The notes under the pieces: model-generated
What the model saw: only the letters and a program-made list of their open reading frames with translations
Told to the model about the DNA's origin: nothing
The model's database searches: none
Assembly (NCBI GenBank): GCA_016285245.1
Contig: JAEEQH010000017.1
Location: forward strand, 1 to 62,688
Source of the DNA: Prevotella sp.
GTDB lineage: Bacteria; Bacteroidota; Bacteroidia; Bacteroidales; Bacteroidaceae
Direction of reading: 5' to 3'
Length of the DNA: 62,688 nucleotides
Program-made: the position numbers and the translations under genes
In this document: one piece after another, positions 15,681 through 25,334 of the stretch
Numbering within the stretch: the stretch's first letter is position 1
How the letters are laid out: each line of letters starts with the position of its first letter

Positions 15681-17480
15681 TTATGAATGTACTTCATGAC
15701 CGATATTACCGCTTATAACAGGAACTTTTGTTCCAAAGATATTGTACCACCAATAGGTGTCTCCCCATTCCTTACGCATCTGCTCGCCTACATCCTTAAG
15801 AGTCGCACCGGGCTTCGCCAGTTTTTTCAGGGTATCCCAGAACTGGATGTAGCGGTCGTAAACGGTCTGACTGACTGGGAGCATGATGCGCTTCTTTTCA
15901 GGTGCCTTGTCCATAAACAAGATATACGCCTCCTGTGCGTGCAAGGGGAAATCCTCGTCCATGTGCGACTTCACAAAGTCGCGCAGCGATGCCCAGAAAC
16001 GACGTGAGTCGCAGCGCAACATGGCATAGAACAACGCCTGCTCAGAAGCCACTTTGCTGACAGAATCGGACCAAAGGCTGATATAGTTGACAAGATAGCT
16101 GTCGCTTCTATCAACACCGGTTATCTCATCGGGATAGCATTTCTGCAGTTCCTTGATTTTTGCTGAGACTGGAGTCGGCTGCCATTTGTCGTAAAAAAGA
16201 TGGTGATGCAACTGGGTCGTATAGCGTTCCACCAATTCCTTATCTCCACAAGCCAAAGCACAACGGGCTAGCACTTTCAGATAGAAGGGCGAGAAGCCTG
16301 CCTGTATGGCATTTTCAAAATTCAGACGGATAGCTTCATTCATCACACCATAGTTGTAATAAACTAACGGAGATGCAATGTCCAGAAGGGAAACATGAAG
16401 CGTATCGGGGTTGTAGATGTCTGTGATACTGTTACCCAGTTTGAACGAGCGTTTGAACAAGCCGCCTTCATTCATCAGGGCAATATTCTTGAGAAAGACC
16501 ATCGTAGTGGTAGGTTTCTGGTTCTCTTCTGACATTTTGAGAACCTCTTTCCAATTGTCGTCGGAAGCATAGCGCACCATGCGCATCTCGTCGATATAGT
16601 TCTGATTTTGGAACATGAGCGACGAAGTAAAGACGATGCCAGCAGCGGTACACAACACCGGAATCATGGGGATGGCTTTCCTGATAGAAGTGAAGCGAGA
16701 GATCAGGAACGCTGTCCCTGTGAGTCCAACAGAGACTGCACCCAGAGCCCAGAACGGGATGGAGAGGCGCTCGGTGCAGTCGCTTGGTGTTATAAAACGA
16801 GGGAAGCCAGCCAGTACGACATCATCGATCTTCAGATTCGAATAGAACTGATTATGCCAAATACTGGCAGTAAAGACGAGCACGACAATGCCCAGAATCT
16901 CGCGCCAAGTAATTCTTTCGGCAACCAGCAGGCAGAGAACAAAAAGCAAGGCAAACCATCCCAGCACCGGATAGAGGCAAAAGCCCAGCAAATACCAGAC
17001 AAGATGCCATTTACGCGGGGTCTGGCGTGCTGTCCACAGCAACAGCAGCATGACGAGATAGCCTACCGACTGCGAGAACCAATAGCCTCTGATTATAGAG
17101 GTATAGACCCAATAGCCCAAATCTACAACCGAAGTAAGCAGACAGGCTACAGGCAGGAGCATCAGCGCAGAAGCACTGCCCTGCAGCCGGAATGCTTTTA
17201 CACCTACAAAGAAGATGAGCAGCCAAATGACGGCCAAGGCCCCAGCACCTAAAGCCGGGTGATAGAAGAGTTGTGTGAGCCAAGCTCCCACATACTGCAT
17301 CAAACCGAAGGGCTTCTGCATCAGCGTATGAAAGAACGGTGCTCCGAAAAGGAACTCGGAACGGTCATGTGCAGTATAAAATACCTCTTGGTTGATGTAT
17401 AATATATATACGGCAAACGAAATGAAAGCTAATAGGCTTACATAGAAAAGAGCCCCCGTGAGTTTGCTTTTTGCTGTCAT
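15681..17480 (-). CDS. DUF6057-like polytopic membrane protein (copy A)
   Basis: 599 residues with about ten hydrophobic segments up to residue 300 (for example LFYVSLLAFISFAVYILYI, LVMLLLLW, VLGWFALLFVLCLLVA). A soluble, alpha-helical C-terminal half is reminiscent of TPR-type repeats (ALARCALACGDKELVERYTTQ). No catalytic motif was recognised. First gene of the four-gene module; its ATG is only about 11 bp downstream of a hairpin terminator and has no visible -7 element, so expression seems to depend on read-through from the SusC operon. Paralogue of copy B. Confidence 0.65.
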   Translation of the reverse strand: MTAKSKLTGALFYVSLLAFISFAVYILYINQEVFYTAHDRSEFLFGAPFFHTLMQKPFGLMQYVGAWLTQLFYHPALGAGALAVIWLLIFFVGVKAFRLQGSASALMLLPVACLLTSVVDLGYWVYTSIIRGYWFSQSVGYLVMLLLLWTARQTPRKWHLVWYLLGFCLYPVLGWFALLFVLCLLVAERITWREILGIVVLVFTASIWHNQFYSNLKIDDVVLAGFPRFITPSDCTERLSIPFWALGAVSVGLTGTAFLISRFTSIRKAIPMIPVLCTAAGIVFTSSLMFQNQNYIDEMRMVRYASDDNWKEVLKMSEENQKPTTTMVFLKNIALMNEGGLFKRSFKLGNSITDIYNPDTLHVSLLDIASPLVYYNYGVMNEAIRLNFENAIQAGFSPFYLKVLARCALACGDKELVERYTTQLHHHLFYDKWQPTPVSAKIKELQKCYPDEITGVDRSDSYLVNYISLWSDSVSKVASEQALFYAMLRCDSRRFWASLRDFVKSHMDEDFPLHAQEAYILFMDKAPEKKRIMLPVSQTVYDRYIQFWDTLKKLAKPGATLKDVGEQMRKEWGDTYWWYNIFGTKVPVISGNIGHEVHS

Positions 17481-17490
17481 CTTTTTGTGT

Positions 17491-17523
17491 TAAAAGGCTG
17501 ACTCAATTGAATTGAGTCAGCCT
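17491..17523 (-). terminator. Intra-operon terminator/attenuator
   Basis: A palindrome at 17495-17523 (14-bp arms, one central base) is followed on the minus strand by TTTT. It sits between the lipoprotein gene at 17590 and the DUF6057 gene starting at 17480. It would stop most SusC-operon transcripts and let a fraction read into the CxxCH module. Confidence 0.7.
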
Positions 17524-17589
17524 ATGATTAATTATCTTGTGCTCTACTTCCATCATATAAATATAGTCATAAAGCACTTACATCAAACA

Positions 17590-18891
17590 CTAATCTGTTA
17601 CAGGTCGGATAGAAATACCGAAACTGGAACTCAGATTGTTGTAGATATCGAGAGAATTATACAGGCCATGCTGGAAAATCAACATGTTAGGCATGTTTTC
17701 AGCACCAGTAACTTCTCCCTTTGAGCCATTAACCTGCTCTGCCATTGATGGGAAGTGGTAAACACCGGTAATCTCGCCAGTAGCATAATAGCCAGCATTT
17801 CCATTACCATACCACTGATTTCCGTATCGATAACCTGCTGCCGGCAAGAAGATGCTATTTTTATTACCTTCGGCTTTGCTGGTTACCTTATATCCATTAC
17901 CAGTAAATTCCCAATCGCAATAAACAAGCAACTCAACGAAATCTGCTGTGGAGGGCATTCTCCATTTGCCGCCCCAATTTGCAGTGGCGGGATCATGGTT
18001 TGCATCTGAAATAATGCTATAGGCAGGAACGAAGGTTAAGCTATTCCTCTTCTTCTCATCAAGCCAGTCTTTCGGAGCATTTCCAATATCACCACCAGTA
18101 TAGTCCTTACGCATCACTTCACCAAACTTATCCTTTATCTCAGCAGAATTGTTTGCTAAAGCAGAGGCATAATACTTGGCTTCTGTAGAAACAATCTGGT
18201 CTATAACCAAAGTGGTCAGCAAGGCATCGTCAAACGTCTGGTAATAGTCCAAGGTATCCTGGAAAGTAGGATCTTTATCAAGTTTCATCACGTCTTTAAG
18301 TTTCGGCAATCTCTCAATGAGCTTAGAACCATCCCAGTCAAAGATGCACTCAAACTCATCATTGGTGAGTGATGCCTCAAGTAATCCTGTGTAAGACTGA
18401 CTTACGAGATCATTAAACTTCGCCTGCACGAACGAGATAATGGCGTCCCTCTTCGGCGTTTCTCCAATACCCGATAAGTCTATAAGCTTAGGCTCAGAGA
18501 GCTTGGAAATATTCGCCGTGTCGGGAATTTCACCAATACTCTCAGCTGCATTCTTATACAAATCAAACAGCTTAGATACTGATGTTTGTTCTGTTACATC
18601 TGTGTAGGATGTAAGATTGCTGGCCAAAACCTGGGTTCCGGTAACATCACCCCAAACGAAGAGAATACCATTGTCAGATTCAGAGGTAGCTCCAACATTC
18701 ATATTAGCCCATTTGGTACCACTGGGGAGTCCCAAATCTACAGCCTGACCGGCAGTCTTGATACTACTGGTGTTTGCTGTATATTGGGTATCGCATGTAG
18801 TTTCGCTAATCTCCTCACTACAAGCCACAAACAGACTTGATGCAATAAGCGTGGGGATTACGAGCTTACTATAATTCATTAACTTTTTCAT
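17590..18891 (-). CDS. Lipoprotein with FISUMP/DUF1566-like domain
   Basis: About 433 residues from MKKLMNYSK; a longer start at 18918 would add nine residues. Lipoprotein signal SLFVAC. The N-terminal AVDLGLPSGTKWANMNVGA and C-terminal WGGKWRMPSTADFVELL, IFLPAAGYRY and GISIRPVT match the Fibrobacter-paralogous/DUF1566-like lectin-type fold found in Bacteroidetes surface proteins. The middle (about 100-260) is helical and unassigned, unusual between the two halves. As the fourth gene of the SusC operon it is a candidate surface glycan-binding protein; binding is inferred from position. Confidence 0.65.
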   Translation of the reverse strand: MKKLMNYSKLVIPTLIASSLFVACSEEISETTCDTQYTANTSSIKTAGQAVDLGLPSGTKWANMNVGATSESDNGILFVWGDVTGTQVLASNLTSYTDVTEQTSVSKLFDLYKNAAESIGEIPDTANISKLSEPKLIDLSGIGETPKRDAIISFVQAKFNDLVSQSYTGLLEASLTNDEFECIFDWDGSKLIERLPKLKDVMKLDKDPTFQDTLDYYQTFDDALLTTLVIDQIVSTEAKYYASALANNSAEIKDKFGEVMRKDYTGGDIGNAPKDWLDEKKRNSLTFVPAYSIISDANHDPATANWGGKWRMPSTADFVELLVYCDWEFTGNGYKVTSKAEGNKNSIFLPAAGYRYGNQWYGNGNAGYYATGEITGVYHFPSMAEQVNGSKGEVTGAENMPNMLIFQHGLYNSLDIYNNLSSSFGISIRPVTD

Positions 18892-18929
18892 TATAACGGA
18901 AGTTTTAATATTATACATATAAGAACTTA

Positions 18930-20027
18930 TTATTCCTCATAGTAAACGCTGTTGACAGTGGGATCTCCTGATTTAATAATAAACTGAAGGTCTCTTCCTT
19001 CACCACCCTTAGCGCACTCGTCGGCCATCTGTTGGGTAATTGGAATTTCATTGGCACCGTCATTAAGCACAATATTATCATAATAGGTGTTACTCCACCA
19101 ACCATTATTGACTAACATCGAAGCACCATCAGCGTCTGATACATCAAGAATCAGAGTCTTAAGACCGAAGTAAATCTCATCAGCAATCGTTGGGAAATGT
19201 TGAGCTTCTGTAGAACTGAAACGCAAAGTTGCTCCAGTCCAGGCGCCTGGCTTGAATGATGGCTGCGGTTCTTCATCTTCAGCCCTATTAGGATCACCAT
19301 AAATATAGTACTTCACAAGTGGGTTGGAGATCTTATCAAGTTTTACGGGGAATTCAGCAACGAGTTGTGTACCGTCATGACAAAGTCCAGTGAGCTTAAC
19401 GACATAATCAGTGGTAATATAATCACCGTTCTCATTCCAATTAACCTTCATTTTCTTCGTTGCATAGTTTCCAATCAATTCCTTGCCGGCGAAATCCCAC
19501 TTTGCATTGACAGGAGCAGAGGTCTGACAGGTAATAACATTGCCGAATTCTCCCTCTTTGCCAGAAGCCACCTTAGGACCATAACACTTATAAATGGCTT
19601 TGATGGCGATTGTGTTAGTTTCGGTGTTTTCGATGTGTTTTACAACGATTTTCGGCAGGATACCGTTAGTAACCTCAGCACCAAGTTCGTGTCTCAAGAA
19701 TGATGACTTTTTCTGAATCTTCTCAAAGTTTTCACCAGAGAAAGATATTCTCCAACATGTGTCAGCAATGGTCTCTGCATCAAAATAAATTATGAGAGCC
19801 TCGCAGTCAGTAACGTCTATATTCTCCATCAAGGCAATGGGCGTTCCTTGGGTGGCCGTATAGCTTTTCTGCTCACCAATCTTGACTACCTTGTCAACAG
19901 TAACTGTGGACATCGCCTTAAGCTCGTCAACAGTGATGTGACCGCCATTGCTGTTATCCTCATGAACAGGATCACAAGCAGCGAAAGCACCTACTGCTGC
20001 AATTAGCAAAAATAATATCTTTTTCAT
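18930..20027 (-). CDS. SusE/SusF-position surface lipoprotein (putative glycan-binding)
   Basis: 365 residues with a lipoprotein signal (AVGAFAAC). Beta-rich; the first half contains paired strands with charged turns, and the C-terminal 120 residues (TGATLRFSSTEAQHFPTI ... IYFGLKTLILDVSDADGASM ... NNGWWSNTY) look like a carbohydrate-binding module with surface tryptophans. Third gene after SusC and SusD with a 19-bp gap, the usual place for the surface glycan-binding protein. No enzyme motif. It lacks close resemblance to starch SusE/F beyond architecture. Confidence 0.65.
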   Translation of the reverse strand: MKKILFLLIAAVGAFAACDPVHEDNSNGGHITVDELKAMSTVTVDKVVKIGEQKSYTATQGTPIALMENIDVTDCEALIIYFDAETIADTCWRISFSGENFEKIQKKSSFLRHELGAEVTNGILPKIVVKHIENTETNTIAIKAIYKCYGPKVASGKEGEFGNVITCQTSAPVNAKWDFAGKELIGNYATKKMKVNWNENGDYITTDYVVKLTGLCHDGTQLVAEFPVKLDKISNPLVKYYIYGDPNRAEDEEPQPSFKPGAWTGATLRFSSTEAQHFPTIADEIYFGLKTLILDVSDADGASMLVNNGWWSNTYYDNIVLNDGANEIPITQQMADECAKGGEGRDLQFIIKSGDPTVNSVYYEE

Positions 20028-20046
20028 TTTGAATCCATTTTAAATA

Positions 20047-21936
20047 TTAGTAAAGAACTTTATATTGTGTGTCCGGATCAGCTAAATCCCATCCTGGGTT
20101 CTGCTGCATCTTACCATTCATCAGAGTAATCTGAGCCTGAGGCTTAGGCAAGAAGCCATTAGTTGCTGCATAACGCTTAGCCCAAGAACAGGTCATATGA
20201 GCCATATTCATAGCATTCTTTTTGCCCTTAACGGTAATAGACTTACCACTTTGAGCCTGAAGAGCCTTGGCTGCGTATGAGCCTTCGCCAGAATCCTTAC
20301 CAGACCAGCGGCGCATATCGTTGAAACGCAGACCCTCCAATGCAAACTCCCAGCGACGCTCGTCCTGAACAGCCTTCAGAGAATAAGCTGTCTGAGGCAC
20401 ACCAGCACGCTTCTGAACCTGGTTCATGTACTGTGCTTCACCCGTAAGTTCGGTCAGCATCAGCAGCACGTCAGCGTAACGCATCAGGTAATAATCCTCA
20501 AAGTGGTCACCCTGCTGCTTGTTGTCAAGCGAACTGGAGGAATAGCCCGGGCACTTGGACCACCATGAATCGTTGTCGGCAGCGCAAGCATCAAGGTTTA
20601 CATCGGCGTACTTCTTGACAGCATAGCCAGACTCCTCACAGTCATCCTTCTCATAGGTATAAGAAGCGAGCTCATGGTCGAGGTCGATCAAGCTACCGAG
20701 TTTACGGATGTCCGTATAACCACCAGCAGTCTCAGCAGCTGTCCAGTCTTCCCAGAGATTGACGGAAGGAGTACCCTGACCCCAACCCTGGTTGAACGGA
20801 TAGGTCTTGTCACGCTTACCATTATCATTGGAAGCACCATTACGAAGTCCCCAGAAGCAAGAGAGGTAGTTTGAATACATACGCGGGTTGTTATAGGTAC
20901 CACCGATGGCCCACTTAGAGGCATTCATAAACTGGATCTGGAAAATTTCCTCAGTGTTACCATTACCCATACCAGGTTGGTCGAAACAATTCTTACGGTC
21001 CATGTCTGCGATGAACTCGTATGCATGGCCTTTACCATCATGTGCCTCATCCCAGAGAAGACTGTTAGAGTACTGCCAGAGAGAACGGAAGTCCTCGCAA
21101 AGTTTGTATCCACCATTGGAAACGATGTCTTTCAGACAAGCGATAACATCGGCCTTCGAAAGAGAACCACCGTTGCAACCCTCCTGTTCAACAAGAGTAA
21201 TCGTTGCATCACCATTGGCAAGTTCACTAACTTTCTTATAGAAGCCAGCCCAGAACATCCATGCACGTGCAATGAACGCTTCGGCAGCGAACTTGTCTGC
21301 ATGACCAGAGCCATTGGCTCTTTCTGCCTTCAAGAGATTCTTGGCAGAGACAAAGTCTGAAAGGATCTGGGGGAAGACAGCCTCTTCAGCACTTACCTCC
21401 TGCTGCATCTCATCAGTAATCGTGGTAGAAATAATCAGAGGTACATCGCCGTACAACTGGGTGAGCCACATATAATAGAGACCACGCATGAAGTAGCCCT
21501 CACCGAGCAGCTGATTGCGCTGAGCAGTATTGCCTGTCCAATCAACATTATCAATGGTCTCAATCTGGTTGTTAGCACGGGAAATACCACCATAGAGCAG
21601 GATGAAGTCCTGTTCGTACTGGTTAGCACTCGCCGTCGTAAAATGATGGAGTGACTTAGCCACGTTGTCCTGCAAGCCACCACTGCCGTAGCAGTCGTCA
21701 GACATGAGTGACCACCAATAGAAAGGATTATTTAACAAACCACTTTGATCTCCGCCACCTAACGTGTTCATGATACTATAGGTAGCAGCATTCAATGCCT
21801 CAACATCTGCAGGTTTACCTGGGAATGTAGCCGCTGTCAACTCTGTCACACGCGGGTCAGTGTCCAGCATATCGTTACAAGAAGTAAACAAAACTGCTGA
21901 CGAAACGGCTAATGCTGATAAAATATATTTCTTCAT
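20047..21936 (-). CDS. SusD/RagB-family nutrient-binding lipoprotein
   Basis: 629 residues with a lipoprotein signal (VLFTSC). The SusD fold is recognised from CNDMLDTDPR after the signal, the N-terminal TPR helices (LLGEGYFMRGLYYMWLTQLYGDVPLI), MRYADVLLMLTE, the DERRWEFALEGLRFNDMRRW motif and a C-terminal LMNGKMQQNPGW. It forms the lid of the SusC transporter and captures oligosaccharides at the cell surface. Follows SusC by 14 bp. Confidence 0.93.
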   Translation of the reverse strand: MKKYILSALAVSSAVLFTSCNDMLDTDPRVTELTAATFPGKPADVEALNAATYSIMNTLGGGDQSGLLNNPFYWWSLMSDDCYGSGGLQDNVAKSLHHFTTASANQYEQDFILLYGGISRANNQIETIDNVDWTGNTAQRNQLLGEGYFMRGLYYMWLTQLYGDVPLIISTTITDEMQQEVSAEEAVFPQILSDFVSAKNLLKAERANGSGHADKFAAEAFIARAWMFWAGFYKKVSELANGDATITLVEQEGCNGGSLSKADVIACLKDIVSNGGYKLCEDFRSLWQYSNSLLWDEAHDGKGHAYEFIADMDRKNCFDQPGMGNGNTEEIFQIQFMNASKWAIGGTYNNPRMYSNYLSCFWGLRNGASNDNGKRDKTYPFNQGWGQGTPSVNLWEDWTAAETAGGYTDIRKLGSLIDLDHELASYTYEKDDCEESGYAVKKYADVNLDACAADNDSWWSKCPGYSSSSLDNKQQGDHFEDYYLMRYADVLLMLTELTGEAQYMNQVQKRAGVPQTAYSLKAVQDERRWEFALEGLRFNDMRRWSGKDSGEGSYAAKALQAQSGKSITVKGKKNAMNMAHMTCSWAKRYAATNGFLPKPQAQITLMNGKMQQNPGWDLADPDTQYKVLY

Positions 21937-21950
21937 AACTTTTTGTCGAA

Positions 21951-24900
21951 TTAGAATTTAATACTTGCACCAATCAAATATGTACGAGATGGCGGGTAAA
22001 GGCCAAGGTCAATACCAGAAGCCCAGCCTTCGCCACCAGCAGTATTACCAATCTCAGGATCGAGACCGGAGTAACCGGTGAAGGTGTAGAGGTTCTGAGC
22101 CTGAACATAGAGACGGAGTTGCTGGAACGGACAAGACTTCCAGAGGTTCTTGAAGTCGTAACCGAGTGTGACGGTCTTGATCTTAAAGTAGTCGGCATCC
22201 TCCATATAACGGGTAGATACCCAGTTCACGTTCTCACTACCTGTACTTGAAATACGCGGCTGGCTGTTTGATGAACCTTCACCCACCCAACGATTCAGGA
22301 TTGAGGTATCATAGTTCTGGTAGGGAGCGTCACTGAACGAACGGTAAGAACGCATAATCTGCTGACCGAATGCACCGGCACCGCTTACAGCCAAGTCAAA
22401 GCCCTTATAACTCAGACCAAGGTTGATACCCAGCATGACATCCGGGTTAGGATTACCAATCTCATGGCGGTCGCAAATATCATTACCGTCAGCGTCTTTA
22501 CCTTCTGCAAACGTAATCTTGCCATCACCATTCCAGTCGTCCCAAATCATGTCACCAGGCTGTGCGTTGTCAAGAACGGCCTTACCTGCCTTACGTGCAG
22601 CATCAATCTGATCCTGATTCTGCCAGATGCCGCTGTATGACATACCATAGAAGTAACCGATGGGCTTGCCTTCCTCAGCACGGTAGATGTACTCCGTACC
22701 CTGTGAAAGGACGCCGCTGGGACCATTGATATAGTGGTTGTCGTTAGCAATACGGGTAACCTTGTTCTTGTTGGTTGCAAAGTTCACACCGACGTTGTAG
22801 CTCAGGTCCTTGCCAATCTTATCGTTCCAGGTGAGAGCGATTTCAATACCTGTATTCTGAACGTCACCACCATTGATGGCAGCAGGGTTGGTACCATAGA
22901 CGGCGAGCAGGTTACCACCGATCAGCCAGTCCTTAGTAGTCTTCTTATACCAGTCAAACGTCAAACCTAAACGGCTGTTGAGGAAACGAGCATCGAAACC
23001 GAGGTCGAGCTGCTCAGAAGTTTCCCACGTAAGGTCGGGGTTAGGAACGATGTTTGCATACGCACCAGTCTTAGGAGTGCCGGCAACGGAAGTTTCCATG
23101 TCGGAAGCGAACTTGTAACCACTGTCAAAAGCCTCGCCTGACAAAGCGATTGTTGCCAGATACTGGTACTTGTTGATATCTTTGTTACCGTTCTGTCCCC
23201 AGCTTGCACGAATCTTCAAGAAGTCCATCCAGCTCTTGGTGTCCTCCATGAATTTCTCATTGCTGACAACCCAACCGGCAGATACAGAGGGGAAGAAGCC
23301 CCAACGCTTACCATCCGTAAAGATACTTGAACCATCATAACGCATGGTTACCGTAGCCATATAGGTCTCATTCCAGTCCCAAGTCACACGGCCGAACCAA
23401 GAAGCGAGATACTCCTCATCGTTGGGCTTACCTGTCAAAGTGACATCCGTAACATTCAGCACCTTGATGTTAGACAGCCATGCAGAATCCCAACCCTTCA
23501 ACGTTGCGAGCTGCTCACCATAAGTAACCTTGTTTGATCCAGAGAGATTAAAGCTCCAAGCGGTGCTCTGGAAGCTCTGACCAACCATGGCGCTGAACTT
23601 GTGACCATTCATAACAGGAAGATCGTACGTAAGGGTATTTTCAACAGACCAGTCAGTATTCAACCAAGAGTTCTGACTATTCGTATAGACAACTGACGTG
23701 GCATTACCATAACCAGAAGACCTCGGCTCACCATAGTTACGGTAGGCACCAGAATTCCAGTTATAGTTAAACTGAGAGCGGAATCTCAGACCCTTGATAG
23801 GCTGAATAATGGTGTATGCAGTAGCTCTGCTATTGACACTGCGGCTCTCTGCCAAAGAGTTGAAGCCACCCGTCGAGAGGTTCTCCCAGGGGTTGCTGAA
23901 CAAAGAAGAGTTCCAACCCTGACCATATTTAACATTACCAGAAAAATCCTGATAATAATATGTGTCGCCATTATAAGCGTACTGAGGCATAAACGGAGAA
24001 GTCTGGAGCAAGCTGTGGATATAGCTCCAATACATACCATCCTCAGCCAGGTCGTGGTTCTTGGTATAGCTGATAGAGACGTTCTCACCGATGGTGATAG
24101 CATCGAAATCCTTCACCTTCAAGAGCACGTGGTCGCTGTTGAGACGGATGGTATGACGCTTATAGTAAGATGCCTGGTCTGCACCCATGATACCTTCGTT
24201 ACCAGTATAGGTGTAAGACATAGCGAACTTCGAACGGTCAGTACCGCCGGTCAATGTTACAGAATGGTTCTGCTGCTGGGCATTCTTGTTCTCAAAAGCG
24301 CCCCACCAGTCAGTGCCTGACCAACCGCTGTTCACCTTAGTAAGAATATCTTGAGGTGCAAAACCTGACCAATCCATCTTCTGACCCGAAGTATTAAAGG
24401 TATACTCGTCCATGATGGTCATGAACTGCTGGGCATTGAGCAGCTGCGGACGCTTGTAAGCGTTTGACCAACCCATAGCACCATTGTAGTTAATCTCAAT
24501 CTTGCCAGCCTTACCCTGCTTCGTGGTCACGAGGATAACGCCGTTGGCAGCACGAGCACCATAGATGGCTGCCGATGCAGCATCCTTCAGCACGTCGATG
24601 CTCTCAATATCAGCGGGGTTAATGTCGTCAAGACTACCTCCAGCCACGCCGTCAATCACATAAAGAGGCGAAGAGTTACCGGTAGTACCGATACCACGGA
24701 TGTAAACCTTGTAACCCTTACCAGGCTGTGAAGAGCTCTGGGTAATCTGCACACCAGGCGAGCTCGACTGCATAGCTTCAAGAGCATTCGTCGTGTTCAT
24801 CTTGGCGATTTCCTCACCTTTCACCTGAACCGTTGCACCGGTGACCAGCTTTTTCTTCTGGACACCATAACCGATGACCACCACATCGTTCAGCGTGGTG

Positions 24901-25205
24901 ACATCTTCCTTCAGAGTGATTTTGATGTCGTTACGGCCCTGTACATTGACTTTCTCAGTGACAAAGCCTACATAAGAGATAATCAGTGTGGCATTGCTGG
25001 ATGCCTGCACACTGAAACCACCATTGAGGTCGGTGACAGCACCTGCTTTGGTACCTTGCACTTGCACGCTTGCACCAATAACCGGTTCACCAGCCTCATC
25101 ATTCACGGTACCCCTGACTGTTTGAGCCCAGGCTCCCTGAATGGACACCATCAAGAATAGGAAAACCATTCCTAATGATCGCTTCATGAAATCAAAGTTT
25201 CTCAT
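21951..25205 (-). CDS. SusC/RagA-family TonB-dependent oligosaccharide transporter
   Basis: 1084 residues. Signal peptide, then a carboxypeptidase-regulatory-like domain (VRGTVNDEAGEPVIGASV), the Ton-box region DVVVIGYG, a plug domain with VYIRGIGTTGNSSPLYVIDGV and SIDVLKDAASAAIYGARAANGVILVTTK, and a long barrel ending SRTYLIGASIKF. It imports xylo-oligosaccharides together with SusD; the substrate is inferred from the surrounding enzymes. First gene of the long minus-strand operon, preceded by the best pair of operator boxes in the window. Only one SusC/D pair is present, so it probably serves most of the locus. Confidence 0.95.
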   Translation of the reverse strand: MRNFDFMKRSLGMVFLFLMVSIQGAWAQTVRGTVNDEAGEPVIGASVQVQGTKAGAVTDLNGGFSVQASSNATLIISYVGFVTEKVNVQGRNDIKITLKEDVTTLNDVVVIGYGVQKKKLVTGATVQVKGEEIAKMNTTNALEAMQSSSPGVQITQSSSQPGKGYKVYIRGIGTTGNSSPLYVIDGVAGGSLDDINPADIESIDVLKDAASAAIYGARAANGVILVTTKQGKAGKIEINYNGAMGWSNAYKRPQLLNAQQFMTIMDEYTFNTSGQKMDWSGFAPQDILTKVNSGWSGTDWWGAFENKNAQQQNHSVTLTGGTDRSKFAMSYTYTGNEGIMGADQASYYKRHTIRLNSDHVLLKVKDFDAITIGENVSISYTKNHDLAEDGMYWSYIHSLLQTSPFMPQYAYNGDTYYYQDFSGNVKYGQGWNSSLFSNPWENLSTGGFNSLAESRSVNSRATAYTIIQPIKGLRFRSQFNYNWNSGAYRNYGEPRSSGYGNATSVVYTNSQNSWLNTDWSVENTLTYDLPVMNGHKFSAMVGQSFQSTAWSFNLSGSNKVTYGEQLATLKGWDSAWLSNIKVLNVTDVTLTGKPNDEEYLASWFGRVTWDWNETYMATVTMRYDGSSIFTDGKRWGFFPSVSAGWVVSNEKFMEDTKSWMDFLKIRASWGQNGNKDINKYQYLATIALSGEAFDSGYKFASDMETSVAGTPKTGAYANIVPNPDLTWETSEQLDLGFDARFLNSRLGLTFDWYKKTTKDWLIGGNLLAVYGTNPAAINGGDVQNTGIEIALTWNDKIGKDLSYNVGVNFATNKNKVTRIANDNHYINGPSGVLSQGTEYIYRAEEGKPIGYFYGMSYSGIWQNQDQIDAARKAGKAVLDNAQPGDMIWDDWNGDGKITFAEGKDADGNDICDRHEIGNPNPDVMLGINLGLSYKGFDLAVSGAGAFGQQIMRSYRSFSDAPYQNYDTSILNRWVGEGSSNSQPRISSTGSENVNWVSTRYMEDADYFKIKTVTLGYDFKNLWKSCPFQQLRLYVQAQNLYTFTGYSGLDPEIGNTAGGEGWASGIDLGLYPPSRTYLIGASIKF

Positions 25206-25258
25206 GCTTTCATTGATTGTTTTTGATTAATAATAAAAGAGTTTACGGTTTTTCGCGA

Positions 25259-25324
25259 CAAAAGTAGACATTCTATACGAGAGAGACTTTTCTGTTTGTC
25301 TCACGAAAGTTCTCTTTTGTCTCA
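25259..25324 (-). promoter_or_regulatory. SusC operon promoter with two direct-repeat operator boxes
   Basis: -7 TACTTTTG at 25266-25259. Exactly 21 nt upstream is TGAGACAAACAGAAAA (25303-25288). A second box, TGAGACAAAAGAGAAC (25324-25309), starts exactly 21 bp further. No TTTG is present at -33, as expected if an activator bound to the boxes recruits polymerase. The GH3 stop codon is only 10 bp upstream. Confidence 0.75.
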
Positions 25325-25334
25325 TATCGACAAA

